From: Verrucomicrobiia bacterium
GTDB lineage: Bacteria; Verrucomicrobiota; Verrucomicrobiia; Limisphaerales; UBA1100
Length of the DNA stretch: 64,000 nucleotides
Assembly (NCBI GenBank): GCA_014239365.1
Contig: JAAZZB010000084.1
Location: 21,980 to 85,979 of the forward strand
Direction of reading: 5' to 3'
Of the stretch, positions 31,621 through 41,257 are shown piece after piece; within the stretch, counting starts at the first letter, position 1; the number at the start of each line of letters is the position of its first letter. The position numbers and the translations under genes were made by a program. The notes under the pieces are model-generated. The model had not been told where the DNA came from, did no database searches, and saw nothing but the letters and a program-made list of their open reading frames with translations.

Positions 31621-32886
31621 GTGGAACGACTACCCGGATTTCGTGATTTTTATCCCGAGCCCTTGCCCGACGGCGAGGCTTGGAGTGCCAACGTGCGCAA
31701 ACACATTTTTGACGTGTGGCACGAGATCGCCGAATTCTACGCGTTCCAACCCTACGACGGGCCGCCGCTGGAGCCGCTGAGCTTGTTCACCGCCAAGAGC
31801 GGCCAGGAAATTGTCGGCCAACTTTACAACTTCGAAGACAAAGGCGAACGCGCTGTGGCCCTTCGTCCAGAGATGACCCCCACCGTGGCGCGGATGGTCG
31901 CCGCCCGCGAGCGGCATTATAAGAAGCCGCTCAAATGGTATTCCATCCCTCAACTCTTTCGCTATGAGCGCCAGCAAAAAGGCCGACTGCGCGAGCACTT
32001 CCAATTTAATGCCGACATTTTTGGCGAAGCCGATCCCGCCGCTGATGCGGAACTCATCGCAATGCTCATCGATTTGTTGCGGGCATTCAAACTCACTGCC
32101 GAGGATTTTGTCATTCGCCTCAGCAGCCGCAATGCGTGGCAGGATTTCTACAATCAAAATGGTGGCGACGAATCAAAGGCGTACGATTTTTATCAAGCCG
32201 TCGACAAACTCGAACGCACCGCGCCCGAAGAAAGCGAAAAGAAATTCCAAGCCCTCGGTTTCACGCTGGAGCAAGTTCGCAATTTCATCGCTGCCGGTGA
32301 ACCCACCGAAGAACTCCAAGCCGTGCTCGACAACCTTGCCGCACGCGGGATGAGCGATTTTGTGAAGATCGATTACAACGTCATCCGCGGCCTTGCGTAT
32401 TACACCGGCGTCGTCTACGAAGCTTTCGATCGCAAAGGCGAATTTCGCGCCATTGCCGGTGGCGGCCGCTACGATCAATTGGTGAATCTCGTTTCAAAAG
32501 GCAAAAAGAACATCCCCGCCGCCGGCTTTGCGATGGGCGATGTGGTGTTGGTGGAGTTGCTGAAAGAACGGGGATTGATGCCGGAAACTCAAGGCAACAT
32601 CGAAGTCTATGCCCTGATTGAGGATGAAACTAAACGTCCCGCCACACTGTCGGTCGTTCAGATGCTACGTGAGGAAGGGTGGAGTGTGGATTATCCGTTC
32701 GCCCCGATTAAGCCGGACAAGCAAATCAAACGCGCCCTCGAAATTGGAGCCGAATTTTCCGTCCGAATTGTGGACGATGAGTTTGCTCTGTTGAAAAATT
32801 TTGAAACTAAACAAGAGGAAAAAGTTCCCTTCGGTGAGTTGGGAGAGCGAATGATTCAAATCATTTGCGCCGACGATTCGGAGTAG
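31621..32886 (+). CDS. hisS: histidyl-tRNA synthetase
   Basis: VERLPGFRDFYPE; ALRPEMTPTVARMVA; FRYERQQKGRLREHFQFNADIFGE; GLAYYTGVVYEAF; AGGGRYDQL; GTG start. Confidence 0.93.
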   Translation: MERLPGFRDFYPEPLPDGEAWSANVRKHIFDVWHEIAEFYAFQPYDGPPLEPLSLFTAKSGQEIVGQLYNFEDKGERAVALRPEMTPTVARMVAARERHYKKPLKWYSIPQLFRYERQQKGRLREHFQFNADIFGEADPAADAELIAMLIDLLRAFKLTAEDFVIRLSSRNAWQDFYNQNGGDESKAYDFYQAVDKLERTAPEESEKKFQALGFTLEQVRNFIAAGEPTEELQAVLDNLAARGMSDFVKIDYNVIRGLAYYTGVVYEAFDRKGEFRAIAGGGRYDQLVNLVSKGKKNIPAAGFAMGDVVLVELLKERGLMPETQGNIEVYALIEDETKRPATLSVVQMLREEGWSVDYPFAPIKPDKQIKRALEIGAEFSVRIVDDEFALLKNFETKQEEKVPFGELGERMIQIICADDSE

Positions 32887-32893
32887 CCATCCA

Positions 32894-34423
32894 ATGCGCG
32901 AACTGTACCTCGGCATCGACAGCGGCACGCAATCCACCAAGGCGTTGGTGGTGGATGCCAAAAACGGCAAGGTGCTCGGCAGCGCCCAGCGCGCGTACGG
33001 GCTCATCGCGGGCCTGCCCGCAGGCGCGAAGGAGCAGCATCCCGAAACTTGGAAACGCGCCACGGCGGCCACCATCAAAGCCGCACTTAAACAAGCCAAA
33101 GCCAGTGCGGCCGAGGTGAAGGGCATCGGCGTCAGTGGCCAACAACACGGCTTTGTGCCGCTCGATAAAAAGGGCGCGGTCATTCGTCCCGCCAAACTTT
33201 GGTGCGATACCACCACCACCGCCGAGTGCGAAGCCATCACTCAAAAACTCGGCGGCCTCAAAAAAACCATTGCGCGCGTGGGGAACGCGATGTTGCCGGG
33301 ATTCACCGCGCCAAAGATTGCATGGCTGAAAAAGCACGAGCCAAAAAATTACAAACGCCTCGCCACAGTTTTGTTACCGCACGATTACCTAAACTTTTGG
33401 CTCACCGGAAATGCCGTGATGGAATATGGCGACGCCAGCGGCACGGCGTTGCTCGATGTCAAAAACCGCAAGTGGTCAGCCGCCGCCATCAACGCAATCG
33501 ATCCCGCATTGGCAGACAAACTACCGCCGCTCATCTCCAGCGATCAACCCGCCGGAAATCTTTCCGCCGCCACAGCAAAGTCGCTTGGCCTTTCCACTGC
33601 TACATTGGTGAGCGCCGGTGGCGGCGATAATATGATGGGCGCCATCGGCACCGGCAACACGCGTCCGGGAATTGTCACTGCAAGTTTCGGAACGAGTGGA
33701 ACGATTTACGCGTGCGCGGCAAAACCAGTGATCGATCCTCAAGGCGAGATTGCTGCGTTTTGCGATTCCACCAATCGTTGGTTGCCGTTGCTTTGCACGA
33801 TGAACGTTACCGTGGCCACTGAAATGGTGCGGAACCATTACGGCCTCTCGCACGCGCAATTTGAAAAAGCGGCCGCCAAAGTGCGTGCCGGAAGCGATGG
33901 CCTCATTCTGTTGCCGTACCTCGAAGGCGAGCGCACACCGAATGTGCCCGACGGCACGGGCGTGTGGTTTGGCGCGAATACAAAAACGCAAAGCGCGGGT
34001 CACTTCGCACGCGCGGCGATGGAGGGCGTCACACTCGGGATGAATTACGGCTTGCGCCGCCTCGCCACTCTCGGCGTGAAGCCCAAACAAATCCGCGCCA
34101 CCGGCGGCGGTGCGCAATCCAAACTCTGGCGGCAAATGATGGCGGATGTCTTCGATGCCGAAGTGGTCACCCTCGCCGTCAGCGAAGGTGCGGCATACGG
34201 CGCCGCCCTCCAAGCGATGTGGTGCGTGGCCAAAAATCGTTGTGAAAAACTCTCCATAAATGACTTTTCCGATCAATTTGTGAAACTTAACTCGCGCCAA
34301 ACCGCCCAGCCCAAAAAGGCAAATGTAGCTGTTTACCGACAAATACAGGCGATTCAAGGCGAATTGTCTACGGGCCTTCGCAGCACATTTTCCCGCCATC
34401 GCAAGTTTTTGGATTATGAATAA
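32894..34423 (+). CDS. xylB: xylulokinase (FGGY family)
   Basis: LYLGIDSGTQSTKALVVDAKNGKVLG; GVSGQQHGFVPLD; ASGTALLDVKNRKWS; RATGGGAQSKLWRQMMADVFDAEV. Confidence 0.92.
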   Translation: MRELYLGIDSGTQSTKALVVDAKNGKVLGSAQRAYGLIAGLPAGAKEQHPETWKRATAATIKAALKQAKASAAEVKGIGVSGQQHGFVPLDKKGAVIRPAKLWCDTTTTAECEAITQKLGGLKKTIARVGNAMLPGFTAPKIAWLKKHEPKNYKRLATVLLPHDYLNFWLTGNAVMEYGDASGTALLDVKNRKWSAAAINAIDPALADKLPPLISSDQPAGNLSAATAKSLGLSTATLVSAGGGDNMMGAIGTGNTRPGIVTASFGTSGTIYACAAKPVIDPQGEIAAFCDSTNRWLPLLCTMNVTVATEMVRNHYGLSHAQFEKAAAKVRAGSDGLILLPYLEGERTPNVPDGTGVWFGANTKTQSAGHFARAAMEGVTLGMNYGLRRLATLGVKPKQIRATGGGAQSKLWRQMMADVFDAEVVTLAVSEGAAYGAALQAMWCVAKNRCEKLSINDFSDQFVKLNSRQTAQPKKANVAVYRQIQAIQGELSTGLRSTFSRHRKFLDYE

Positions 34424-34480
34424 CTTGTGAATAGATGGGCGGGAAGTGTTAATAAGTGAGCATCTTTTTTCTCCGATTCA

Positions 34481-34509
34481 TTGGCGAAATCCTAAATGTG
34501 TGGTATATT
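34481..34509 (+). promoter_or_regulatory. putative sigma70-type promoter for hpf: TTGGCG-N17-TATATT
   Basis: Spacing and hexamers read directly; -10 lies 8 nt before the hpf ATG. Confidence 0.4.
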
Positions 34510-34517
34510 GACCGCAT

Positions 34518-34871
34518 ATGAAGTTGGTTCTGTCTACTCATAAAGTTACCCTAACCGATGGTCTCAAGGATCATGTTCGCATATGCATCGAGAAGCTTGA
34601 TCACCAGGAAACGCATGCGCTTGCTGCATTCGTGAATCTCGAGCGCGATCATATAGGTCACCCCGACAAACGATACACGTGCACAATGAAGGTGGCCTTG
34701 CCCGGCCAGAATCTCATCGCTCGTGATGCCGAAGATGATCTGTACGCAGCCATCGATCTCGTCACCAAAAAAGTTCAGGCGCAATTGCGCAAACGGCACA
34801 GCAAGTTCAAAGCCCGTAATCACAAACAGGCAGCTCAAATAAAGAGCGGACTTCAGGCCGTGGCGGCTTGA
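34518..34871 (+). CDS. hpf: ribosome hibernation promoting factor (RaiA/HPF family)
   Basis: VTLTDGLKDHVRICIEKLDH; DAEDDLYAAIDLVTKKVQAQLRKRHSKFKARNHKQ. Confidence 0.9.
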   Translation: MKLVLSTHKVTLTDGLKDHVRICIEKLDHQETHALAAFVNLERDHIGHPDKRYTCTMKVALPGQNLIARDAEDDLYAAIDLVTKKVQAQLRKRHSKFKARNHKQAAQIKSGLQAVAA

Positions 34872-34912
34872 CATAGGTTGACCGCGACGCGGGTTCCCCG
34901 TTAGCGTGGCGC

Positions 34913-36151
34913 GTGCTCCTGCGCGCGCGCATTGTTGTTCCCGTTTCCCAACCGCCCATCGCGGATGGCTTCGTGCGCGTGCATGGCAACCGCATTACCG
35001 CCGTGGGCAAATGGGCGGAGGCGGAACATAAAAGTGAGGCGGATGATCTCGGCGAAGTGATTCTCTTGCCGGGGTTGGTCAATGCCCACTGCCATCTGGA
35101 CTACACCGATTTCGTGGGCGCCATTCCTACGCCGCGATCCTTCACGGATTGGATCAACGCCATCGTTGATCTCAAAGCCGATGTGAATGACACCGCCCAT
35201 TGCGAATCGTGGTTGCACGGCGCAGCCCAATGCCTCCGCCACGGCACTACCACACTCGGCAACATCGAGACGCGGCCGGATTTGCTGCCGAAACTTTGGG
35301 CCGCAACGCCGTTGCGGATGGTTTCGTTTTTGGAACTCATTGTCATCCGCGCCCATAGCGATGCCGCCCAAGCCGTGGCCGATGCGACGGACTGGATCGT
35401 CAACCACAAACCGCCGCGCGGGCGCGCAGGTTTGTCGCCGCACGCGCCGTACACCACCAAGCCGGACTTGCTCGAAGCGTGTGCTGGCACTGGATTGCCG
35501 ATGGCAATGCATTTGGCGGAATCCGCCGAGGAAGATGAAATGTTCCGCCAAGGCACGGGCGCGCTTTACGAACGCCTTGCCGCCGCGGGTCGCGAGATGA
35601 CCGATTGCGGCAGCGGCTCGCCCATCGCCCACGCGCAACGCAACGGGGTGTTGCGTAAAAACCTCCTCGCCATTCACGGGAATTATTTGGATGACGATGA
35701 CCTTCATTTGCTCGCGGAAAATCAGGTAAGCCTCGTTCATTGCCCGCGCAGTCACGCGTACTTTGGTCACGCGCCGTTTCGCGCCGAGGCGTTGCGTGCG
35801 GCGGGCGTGAATCTTTGTCTCGGCACCGACAGTCTCGCCACGATGCGCGATGGCGATGCGGAGTTAAGTCTGTTCGACGAACTCCGCGTCCATTACGAAG
35901 AGTTTCCGGATGTGTCGGCAGAAACATTGTTGCAACGCGTCACCACCAATCCCGCGCGTGCGTTGGGGATGGTCGGACAAGTGGGCGAGTTGGCGACGGA
36001 TGCATTCGCGGATTTGATTTCATTGCCCTTTAGGGGCCCAGTCGAAAAGGCAATCGAAACCACCGTGAACCACACCGCCCCCCCTCAAGCGGTTATGCTG
36101 GATGGACAATGGGAAGTGCCACCACCATTGTTTGTGAAAGGCGAGCAATGA
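34913..36151 (+). CDS. amidohydrolase (ATZ/TRZ or aminodeoxyfutalosine-deaminase-like)
   Basis: ILLPGLVNAHCHLDYTDF; LSPHAPYTTKPDLL; MHLAESAEEDEMF; VHCPRSHAYFGH; LCLGTDSLAT; GTG start. Confidence 0.88.
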   Translation: MLLRARIVVPVSQPPIADGFVRVHGNRITAVGKWAEAEHKSEADDLGEVILLPGLVNAHCHLDYTDFVGAIPTPRSFTDWINAIVDLKADVNDTAHCESWLHGAAQCLRHGTTTLGNIETRPDLLPKLWAATPLRMVSFLELIVIRAHSDAAQAVADATDWIVNHKPPRGRAGLSPHAPYTTKPDLLEACAGTGLPMAMHLAESAEEDEMFRQGTGALYERLAAAGREMTDCGSGSPIAHAQRNGVLRKNLLAIHGNYLDDDDLHLLAENQVSLVHCPRSHAYFGHAPFRAEALRAAGVNLCLGTDSLATMRDGDAELSLFDELRVHYEEFPDVSAETLLQRVTTNPARALGMVGQVGELATDAFADLISLPFRGPVEKAIETTVNHTAPPQAVMLDGQWEVPPPLFVKGEQ

Positions 36152-36186
36152 GCCGAAAAAATCTTCGAGAAGAAATGGCGTGTTAT

Positions 36187-36250
36187 GTGCTGCCGGCATC
36201 TTGTCGGCAGATCCGGAGTCACCCATCTGTCGGCAAGATGCCGGCAGCAC
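36187..36250. repeat. inverted-repeat element (gtgctgccggcatcttg ... caagatgccggcagcac)
   Basis: 17-nt perfect terminal arms plus imperfect inner stem, in the gap before bioF. Confidence 0.8.
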
Positions 36251-36284
36251 GCAACCCGCAAGGCGATTTCTCAGATAATCTTCA

Positions 36285-37472
36285 GTGAACATGAACGATT
36301 CATTTCAGGGAAAAATGGCGAGTGAGTTGGCCGGAATTGATTCGGCCGACTTGCGCCGGACGATGCGCGAAGTGGCTTCGGCGCAGGGCGCGCGAGTGCG
36401 GTTGAATGGCCGCGAGGTTTTGAATTTTTCTTCGAACGATTATTTGGGGCTCGCCAATCATCCAACATTGAAAGAAGCCGCCGTGGAGGCGATTGAAACA
36501 TTTGGTGCGGGCGCGGGGGCGGCGCGGCTCATTAGCGGTTCGCAGTCGCCGCATCACGAATTAGAAAACGCGTTGGCGAAATTCAAAGGGACCGAAGCCG
36601 CGCTGGCGTTTTCTTCGGGCTATGCGGCGGCGCTTGGGACGATTCCGGCTTTGGTTGGCGCGGGCGATGTGGTGGTGGTTGATAAACTCGTGCACGCGAG
36701 TTTGGTGGATGCCGCGAAACTTTCGGGGGCGAAATTGCGCGTGTGCAAGCACAACGACCTTGCCGATCTCGCGCGCATTCTCGAATGGGCGGCGGGGCAG
36801 GGCGGGCGCACGTTGGTGGTGGCGGAGAGTGTGTACTCGATGGACGGCGACCTCGCGCCGTTGCTGAATTTGGTGGAATTGAAAGAGCAACACGGCGCGT
36901 GGCTAATGCTCGATGAAGCGCACGCGACGGGATTGTACGGCGAAGGGCGGCGCGGCGTGGCAGAGGAATTTGGCGTGGGCGATCGCGTGGAAATTCAAAT
37001 GGGCACACTCGGTAAAGCGCTCGGCGCGGCGGGCGGTTATATTTGTGGCTCAAATGAGTTGATTGATTTGCTGCGTCATCGGGCGCGGAGTTTTGTATTT
37101 TCCACAGCACCGATGCCCGCGCAGGCGGCGGCGGCGCGGGCGGGGATTGAAGTGGTGCAATCGGCGGAAGGCGAAGAGCGCCGGACGCGTTTGTGGAGTT
37201 TGGTGGATGAATTAAAAAACGGCCTCATCGCGCGTAGTTGGAAATTGCCCGTGGTGCAAAGCGCGATCTTGCCGCTGATGATCGGCACCGAAGTCGAGGC
37301 GGTGGCGTTGTCGGAACGGTTGTTGGAAGCGGGCGTGTTTGTGCCGGCCATTCGTTATCCGACCGTGGCCAAAGGCGAAGCGCGGTTGCGGATCACAGTG
37401 AGCGCGGCGCATTCGCCCGAGGACATCAAAACATTATTGGAGACTTTAGGTGAAAGCAAAAGTGATGCATAA
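36285..37472 (+). CDS. bioF: 8-amino-7-oxononanoate synthase
   Basis: LNFSSNDYLGLANHP; GSQSPHHELENALAKF; LMLDEAHATGLYGEGRRGVAEEF; GTLGKALGAAGGYICG; adjacent bioA. Confidence 0.92.
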   Translation: MNMNDSFQGKMASELAGIDSADLRRTMREVASAQGARVRLNGREVLNFSSNDYLGLANHPTLKEAAVEAIETFGAGAGAARLISGSQSPHHELENALAKFKGTEAALAFSSGYAAALGTIPALVGAGDVVVVDKLVHASLVDAAKLSGAKLRVCKHNDLADLARILEWAAGQGGRTLVVAESVYSMDGDLAPLLNLVELKEQHGAWLMLDEAHATGLYGEGRRGVAEEFGVGDRVEIQMGTLGKALGAAGGYICGSNELIDLLRHRARSFVFSTAPMPAQAAAARAGIEVVQSAEGEERRTRLWSLVDELKNGLIARSWKLPVVQSAILPLMIGTEVEAVALSERLLEAGVFVPAIRYPTVAKGEARLRITVSAAHSPEDIKTLLETLGESKSDA

Positions 37473-38892
37473 ACTGGCGCGGTTGGATCAAAAATATGTG
37501 TGGCATCCGTTCACGCAAATGCGCGATTGGGCCAAGCGCGAGCCCATCGTGTTGGCAAGCGGAAAGGGGGCGGTACTGGAAGATGTGCGCGGCAAAAAAT
37601 ATCTTGATGCCAATGCGAGCATTTGGACGAATCTGCACGGGCATAATCATCCGAAGCTTAACGCGGCGTTGCAGCGGCAGTTGAAAAAAGTAGCGCACAC
37701 TTCGGCGCTGGGATTTGCCAATGAACCGGCGGCGTTGTTGGCGAAGCGTTTGGTGAAGGTAGGGCGCGCTGTCCCAGCGCGCCGCAATGCAACCGGAATC
37801 GCAGGAGCTTCGCCCTCCCGGAAAGGGTTGGCGAAAGTTTTTTTCTCAGACGATGGTTCCACCGCGTTGGAGGTGACCTTGAAAATGTCTTATGAATTTA
37901 CGCGGCGCACGGGGCGTTCGCGTGCGCCGAAGTTTCTTTCGCTGCAAGGGGCGTATCACGGTGACACGGTGGGGGCGGTGAGCGTGGGGCACATTGATTT
38001 ATTCCATAAAGCGTACGGCGGATTGCTTTTCAAAAGTGATCAAGTGATGTCGCCGTATTGTTATCGGTGCCCGTTTAATCGGGCCAAACCGGAACGGACG
38101 GATGCTCGAGTAACACGCAAATGCAACTGGGAATGCGTGGGTAAAGTGGAGGCGAAATTGAAGCGGCGGAAGTACGCAGCCTTGGTGGTGGAGCCGCGCG
38201 TGCAAGGGGCGGCGGGGATGATCGCGCATCCGGAGGGTTGGTTGAAGCGCGTGGGCAAAGCGGTGCGCGCGAGTGGGGCGCAGTTGATCGCCGATGAGGT
38301 GATGACGGGGTTTGGCCGAACGGGGTCGATGTTCGCCTGCCACAAGGAAACGGTGACGCCGGATTTCTTGTGTGTGGCGAAGGGGCTTACGGGCGGGTAT
38401 TTGCCGATGGCGGCGACGTTGACGACGCAGAACGTGTTTGATGCATTTCTCGGCGAGTACGAGGAGTTCAAAACTTTTTTTCACGGGCACAGTTATACGG
38501 GCAACCAATTGGGCGCAGCGGCGGCGTTGGCGAGTTTGGAAATTTTGCAGGGGGCGGAATCCAAAAAGAAACGGCGCGCGTTGGAGAATAATTTGCGTGA
38601 TGAATTGAAAACGCTGTGGCCGCTTGCCGCGGTGGGGGATGTTCGGCAGGAAGGCTTGGTGGCGGGCGTGGAGTTGGTGGCGGATTGGCGAACGCGCAAG
38701 GCGTTTCCGCTGAAGGCGCAAGTGGGCATTCGCGTGTGCGAAGCGATGGCGCGGCGCGGGGTGTTGACGCGGCCGATTGGAAATGTGATTCCGCTGTTGC
38801 CGCCATATTGCACGACGGCGGCGCAGTTGCGTAAAATGGTGCGGGCGTTGCGGGAAGCGATTGTGGAGGTGTTGGGCGGGGCGAAAGTTTAA
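37450..38892 (+). CDS. bioA: adenosylmethionine-8-amino-7-oxononanoate aminotransferase, with an in-frame insertion of about 22 aa
   Basis: YVWHPFTQMRDW; LDANASIWTNLHGHNHPKLNAAL; FFSDDGSTALEVTLKMSYE; LIADEVMTGFGRTG; HGHSYTGNQLGAAAALASL. Confidence 0.93.
   Translation: MKAKVMHKLARLDQKYVWHPFTQMRDWAKREPIVLASGKGAVLEDVRGKKYLDANASIWTNLHGHNHPKLNAALQRQLKKVAHTSALGFANEPAALLAKRLVKVGRAVPARRNATGIAGASPSRKGLAKVFFSDDGSTALEVTLKMSYEFTRRTGRSRAPKFLSLQGAYHGDTVGAVSVGHIDLFHKAYGGLLFKSDQVMSPYCYRCPFNRAKPERTDARVTRKCNWECVGKVEAKLKRRKYAALVVEPRVQGAAGMIAHPEGWLKRVGKAVRASGAQLIADEVMTGFGRTGSMFACHKETVTPDFLCVAKGLTGGYLPMAATLTTQNVFDAFLGEYEEFKTFFHGHSYTGNQLGAAAALASLEILQGAESKKKRRALENNLRDELKTLWPLAAVGDVRQEGLVAGVELVADWRTRKAFPLKAQVGIRVCEAMARRGVLTRPIGNVIPLLPPYCTTAAQLRKMVRALREAIVEVLGGAKV
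37758..37820. repeat. palindromic repeat inserted in frame within bioA
   Basis: ggtagggcgcgctgtcccagcgcgcc ... gcaggagcttcgccct; 8-bp perfect hairpin ggcgcgct-gtccc-agcgcgcc; arm resembles the 7557-7606 repeat. Confidence 0.75.
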
Positions 38893-40793
38893 TCGCCCGG
38901 CGTGCGGATGCGTTCGACTAATTCTTGGACTTCATTCGGGGGTGGACCGAATTTTTTTGAAACGGCAAAGGCGACGGCGAAGTTGACGGCTGCACCCACT
39001 GCGCCAAAGGCATTTGGGGTGATGCCGAAGAACCAATTTTCTTTCAAGTCGCCCAAGAACGAAGTGCCGGGGATGAACATAATTCCTTTGTGTTGGAAGA
39101 CGTAGAGCAACGTGACGCCGATGCCGGCGATCATTCCGGCGATTGCGCCTTGGCGGTTCATGCGCTTTGAAAAGATGCCCATCATCAGCACGGGGAAAAT
39201 GGATGAGGCGGCAAGGCCAAAGGCGATGGCGACGGTGCCGGCGGCGAAGTCGGGCGGGTTGAGGCCGAAATAACCGGCCATCAAAATCGCACCGACCATC
39301 GCGATGCGGCTGGCTTTGAGCTCTTCTTTTTCGGTGATGTTCGGGCGCATAATTCCTTTTAGCAAATCGTGTGAAATGGCGGAGGCGATGGCGAGCAAGA
39401 GTCCGGCGGCGGTGGAAAGGGCGGCGGCCAAACCACCGGCGACGACGAGGGCAATCACCCAGCCGGGGAGCTTGGCGATTTCGGGGTTGGCGAGTACGAT
39501 GATATCTTTGTCGACTTTCACCATTTCGTTGCCTTGCCAGCCGTGTTGGGCGAAAGGGGTTTTGGCGTGTTTGGTTTTAGCGGCAGCAATTTGTTTTTTA
39601 GCCGCGATGATGGCGGCTTGAGTTTCGGCAATGAGTGTGGCCGCGTTTTGATCTTTTGAAGATTCAGCTGTGGCGAGTTGGGCTTGAGCTTTTTCGAGGG
39701 CAAAATGCGCTTCACCCAATCCGCTTGGGTCGTTGTAATATTGGATGCGGCCGTCTTGGTTCCAATCGCGAAACTCAAGGAGGCCGGTTTTTTCCCAGTT
39801 CTTGAACCACTCGGGGCGTTTCTCATATTCGAGGTTGCCTTCGAGTGCGCCGACTTTTCCGGTTTGGATTGTTTGAGTGAGATTAAGGCGCGCCATCGCG
39901 GCGACGGCGGGGGCGGTGGTGTAAAGGATGGCGATGAAGATGAGCGCGTAACCCGCGGAGAGGCGGGCGTCTTTGACTTTGGGCACAGTGAAAAAGCGAA
40001 TGATGACGTGCGGCAAACCGGCGGTGCCGATCATCAGCGAAAGGGTGTACGCAAACATATTCAGTTTGCTGCCCATCACGTCGGTGGTAAATTGATTGAA
40101 GCCGAGGTCTTGGATGACGGTGTCGAGCTTTGCCAAAAGCGGCGTGCCGTCAACATCGCCTCCGAGGCCGAATTGGGGGATGGGGTTTCCGGTCAATTGA
40201 AGTGAGATGAAAATTGCGGGGACGGTGTACGCGAAAATCAAAACGACGTACTGGACGATTTGGGTGTAGGTGATGCCTTTCATGCCGCCGAGCACGGCGT
40301 AAAAAAAGACGATGCCCATTCCGACGAAGAGGCCGGTGTTGTAATCGGTTTCAAGAAAGCGCGAGAAGACGACGCCGACGCCTTTCATTTGGCCGATGAC
40401 GTAAGTGACCGAAACGAGAATGAGGCAGACGACAGCCACCACGCGGGCGGTTTTGGAATAAAAGCGTTCGCCGATGAATTCCGGCACGGTGAATTTGCCG
40501 TACTTGCGAAGGTAAGGCGCGAGCAATAACGCGAGCAAAACGTAGCCGCCGGTCCAACCCATCAGAAACACCGAACCGCCGTAGCCGGAAAAGGCGATGA
40601 GCCCGGCCATCGAAAGAAAGGACGCGGCGCTCATCCAATCGGCCGCGGTGGCCATTCCGTTGGCGAGCGGACTCACGCCGCCGCCGGCCACATAAAATTC
40701 GCTGGTGGATTTCGCACGGCTCCAAATCGCGATGCCGATGTACAGCGCGAATGTGATGCCGACGATGAGGTAAGTCCAGGTTTTGACGTCCAT
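38889..40793 (-). CDS. sodium:solute symporter (SSS family), large subunit
   Basis: Multiple TM segments; SEFYVAGGGVSPLANGMATAADWMSAASFL; paired with a DUF4212-like small subunit. Confidence 0.92.
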   Translation of the reverse strand: MDVKTWTYLIVGITFALYIGIAIWSRAKSTSEFYVAGGGVSPLANGMATAADWMSAASFLSMAGLIAFSGYGGSVFLMGWTGGYVLLALLLAPYLRKYGKFTVPEFIGERFYSKTARVVAVVCLILVSVTYVIGQMKGVGVVFSRFLETDYNTGLFVGMGIVFFYAVLGGMKGITYTQIVQYVVLIFAYTVPAIFISLQLTGNPIPQFGLGGDVDGTPLLAKLDTVIQDLGFNQFTTDVMGSKLNMFAYTLSLMIGTAGLPHVIIRFFTVPKVKDARLSAGYALIFIAILYTTAPAVAAMARLNLTQTIQTGKVGALEGNLEYEKRPEWFKNWEKTGLLEFRDWNQDGRIQYYNDPSGLGEAHFALEKAQAQLATAESSKDQNAATLIAETQAAIIAAKKQIAAAKTKHAKTPFAQHGWQGNEMVKVDKDIIVLANPEIAKLPGWVIALVVAGGLAAALSTAAGLLLAIASAISHDLLKGIMRPNITEKEELKASRIAMVGAILMAGYFGLNPPDFAAGTVAIAFGLAASSIFPVLMMGIFSKRMNRQGAIAGMIAGIGVTLLYVFQHKGIMFIPGTSFLGDLKENWFFGITPNAFGAVGAAVNFAVAFAVSKKFGPPPNEVQELVERIRTPGD

Positions 40794-41099
40794 TTAGGCG
40801 TCCTCCTTTTTGTCGGTTTCCGGTTCATCCTCTTTGTCGAAACCGTATTTTTTATCCAACTTGTTCATCAATCGGACGTACACGAAAATGAGCACAACGA
40901 AGACGTAGATGGAGCCCTGCTGCGCCATCCAAAAGCCGAGCTGAAATCCGCCGAGCGAAATTTTGTTGAGTTCTTCAACAAATAAAATGCCGCAGCCGTA
41001 GGAGACAAAAAACCACACGGCGAGCAGCCAAGCCATGATGCGGAGGTTTTCCCGCCAATAATCGCGGCGACGTTGTTGAGAGGATTCGGAATCAGCCAT
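40794..41099 (-). CDS. DUF4212-like symporter small subunit
   Basis: YWRENLRIMAWLLAVWFFVSYGCGILFVEELN...GFWMAQQGSIYVFVVLIFVYV; adjacent to symporter. Confidence 0.87.
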   Translation of the reverse strand: MADSESSQQRRRDYWRENLRIMAWLLAVWFFVSYGCGILFVEELNKISLGGFQLGFWMAQQGSIYVFVVLIFVYVRLMNKLDKKYGFDKEDEPETDKKEDA

Positions 41100-41170
41100 A
41101 GCGCGTCGCGCAAACGTTGCGGGGTTGTAACAGAGAGGGGTTCTGAAGGCAACGGGAAATAGGGTTTATG

Positions 41171-41210
41171 AACACAGATTTTTAGGATCTTCAGGATGAG
41201 CATCTGTGTT
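41171..41210. repeat. hairpin-forming intergenic repeat (aacacagatt ... catctgtgtt)
   Basis: Inverted repeat read directly. Confidence 0.55.
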
Positions 41211-41257
41211 TGCTCTTTCCAATCTTGTGTGACTGGCGTACCGTCCGCCGTCCGGAA

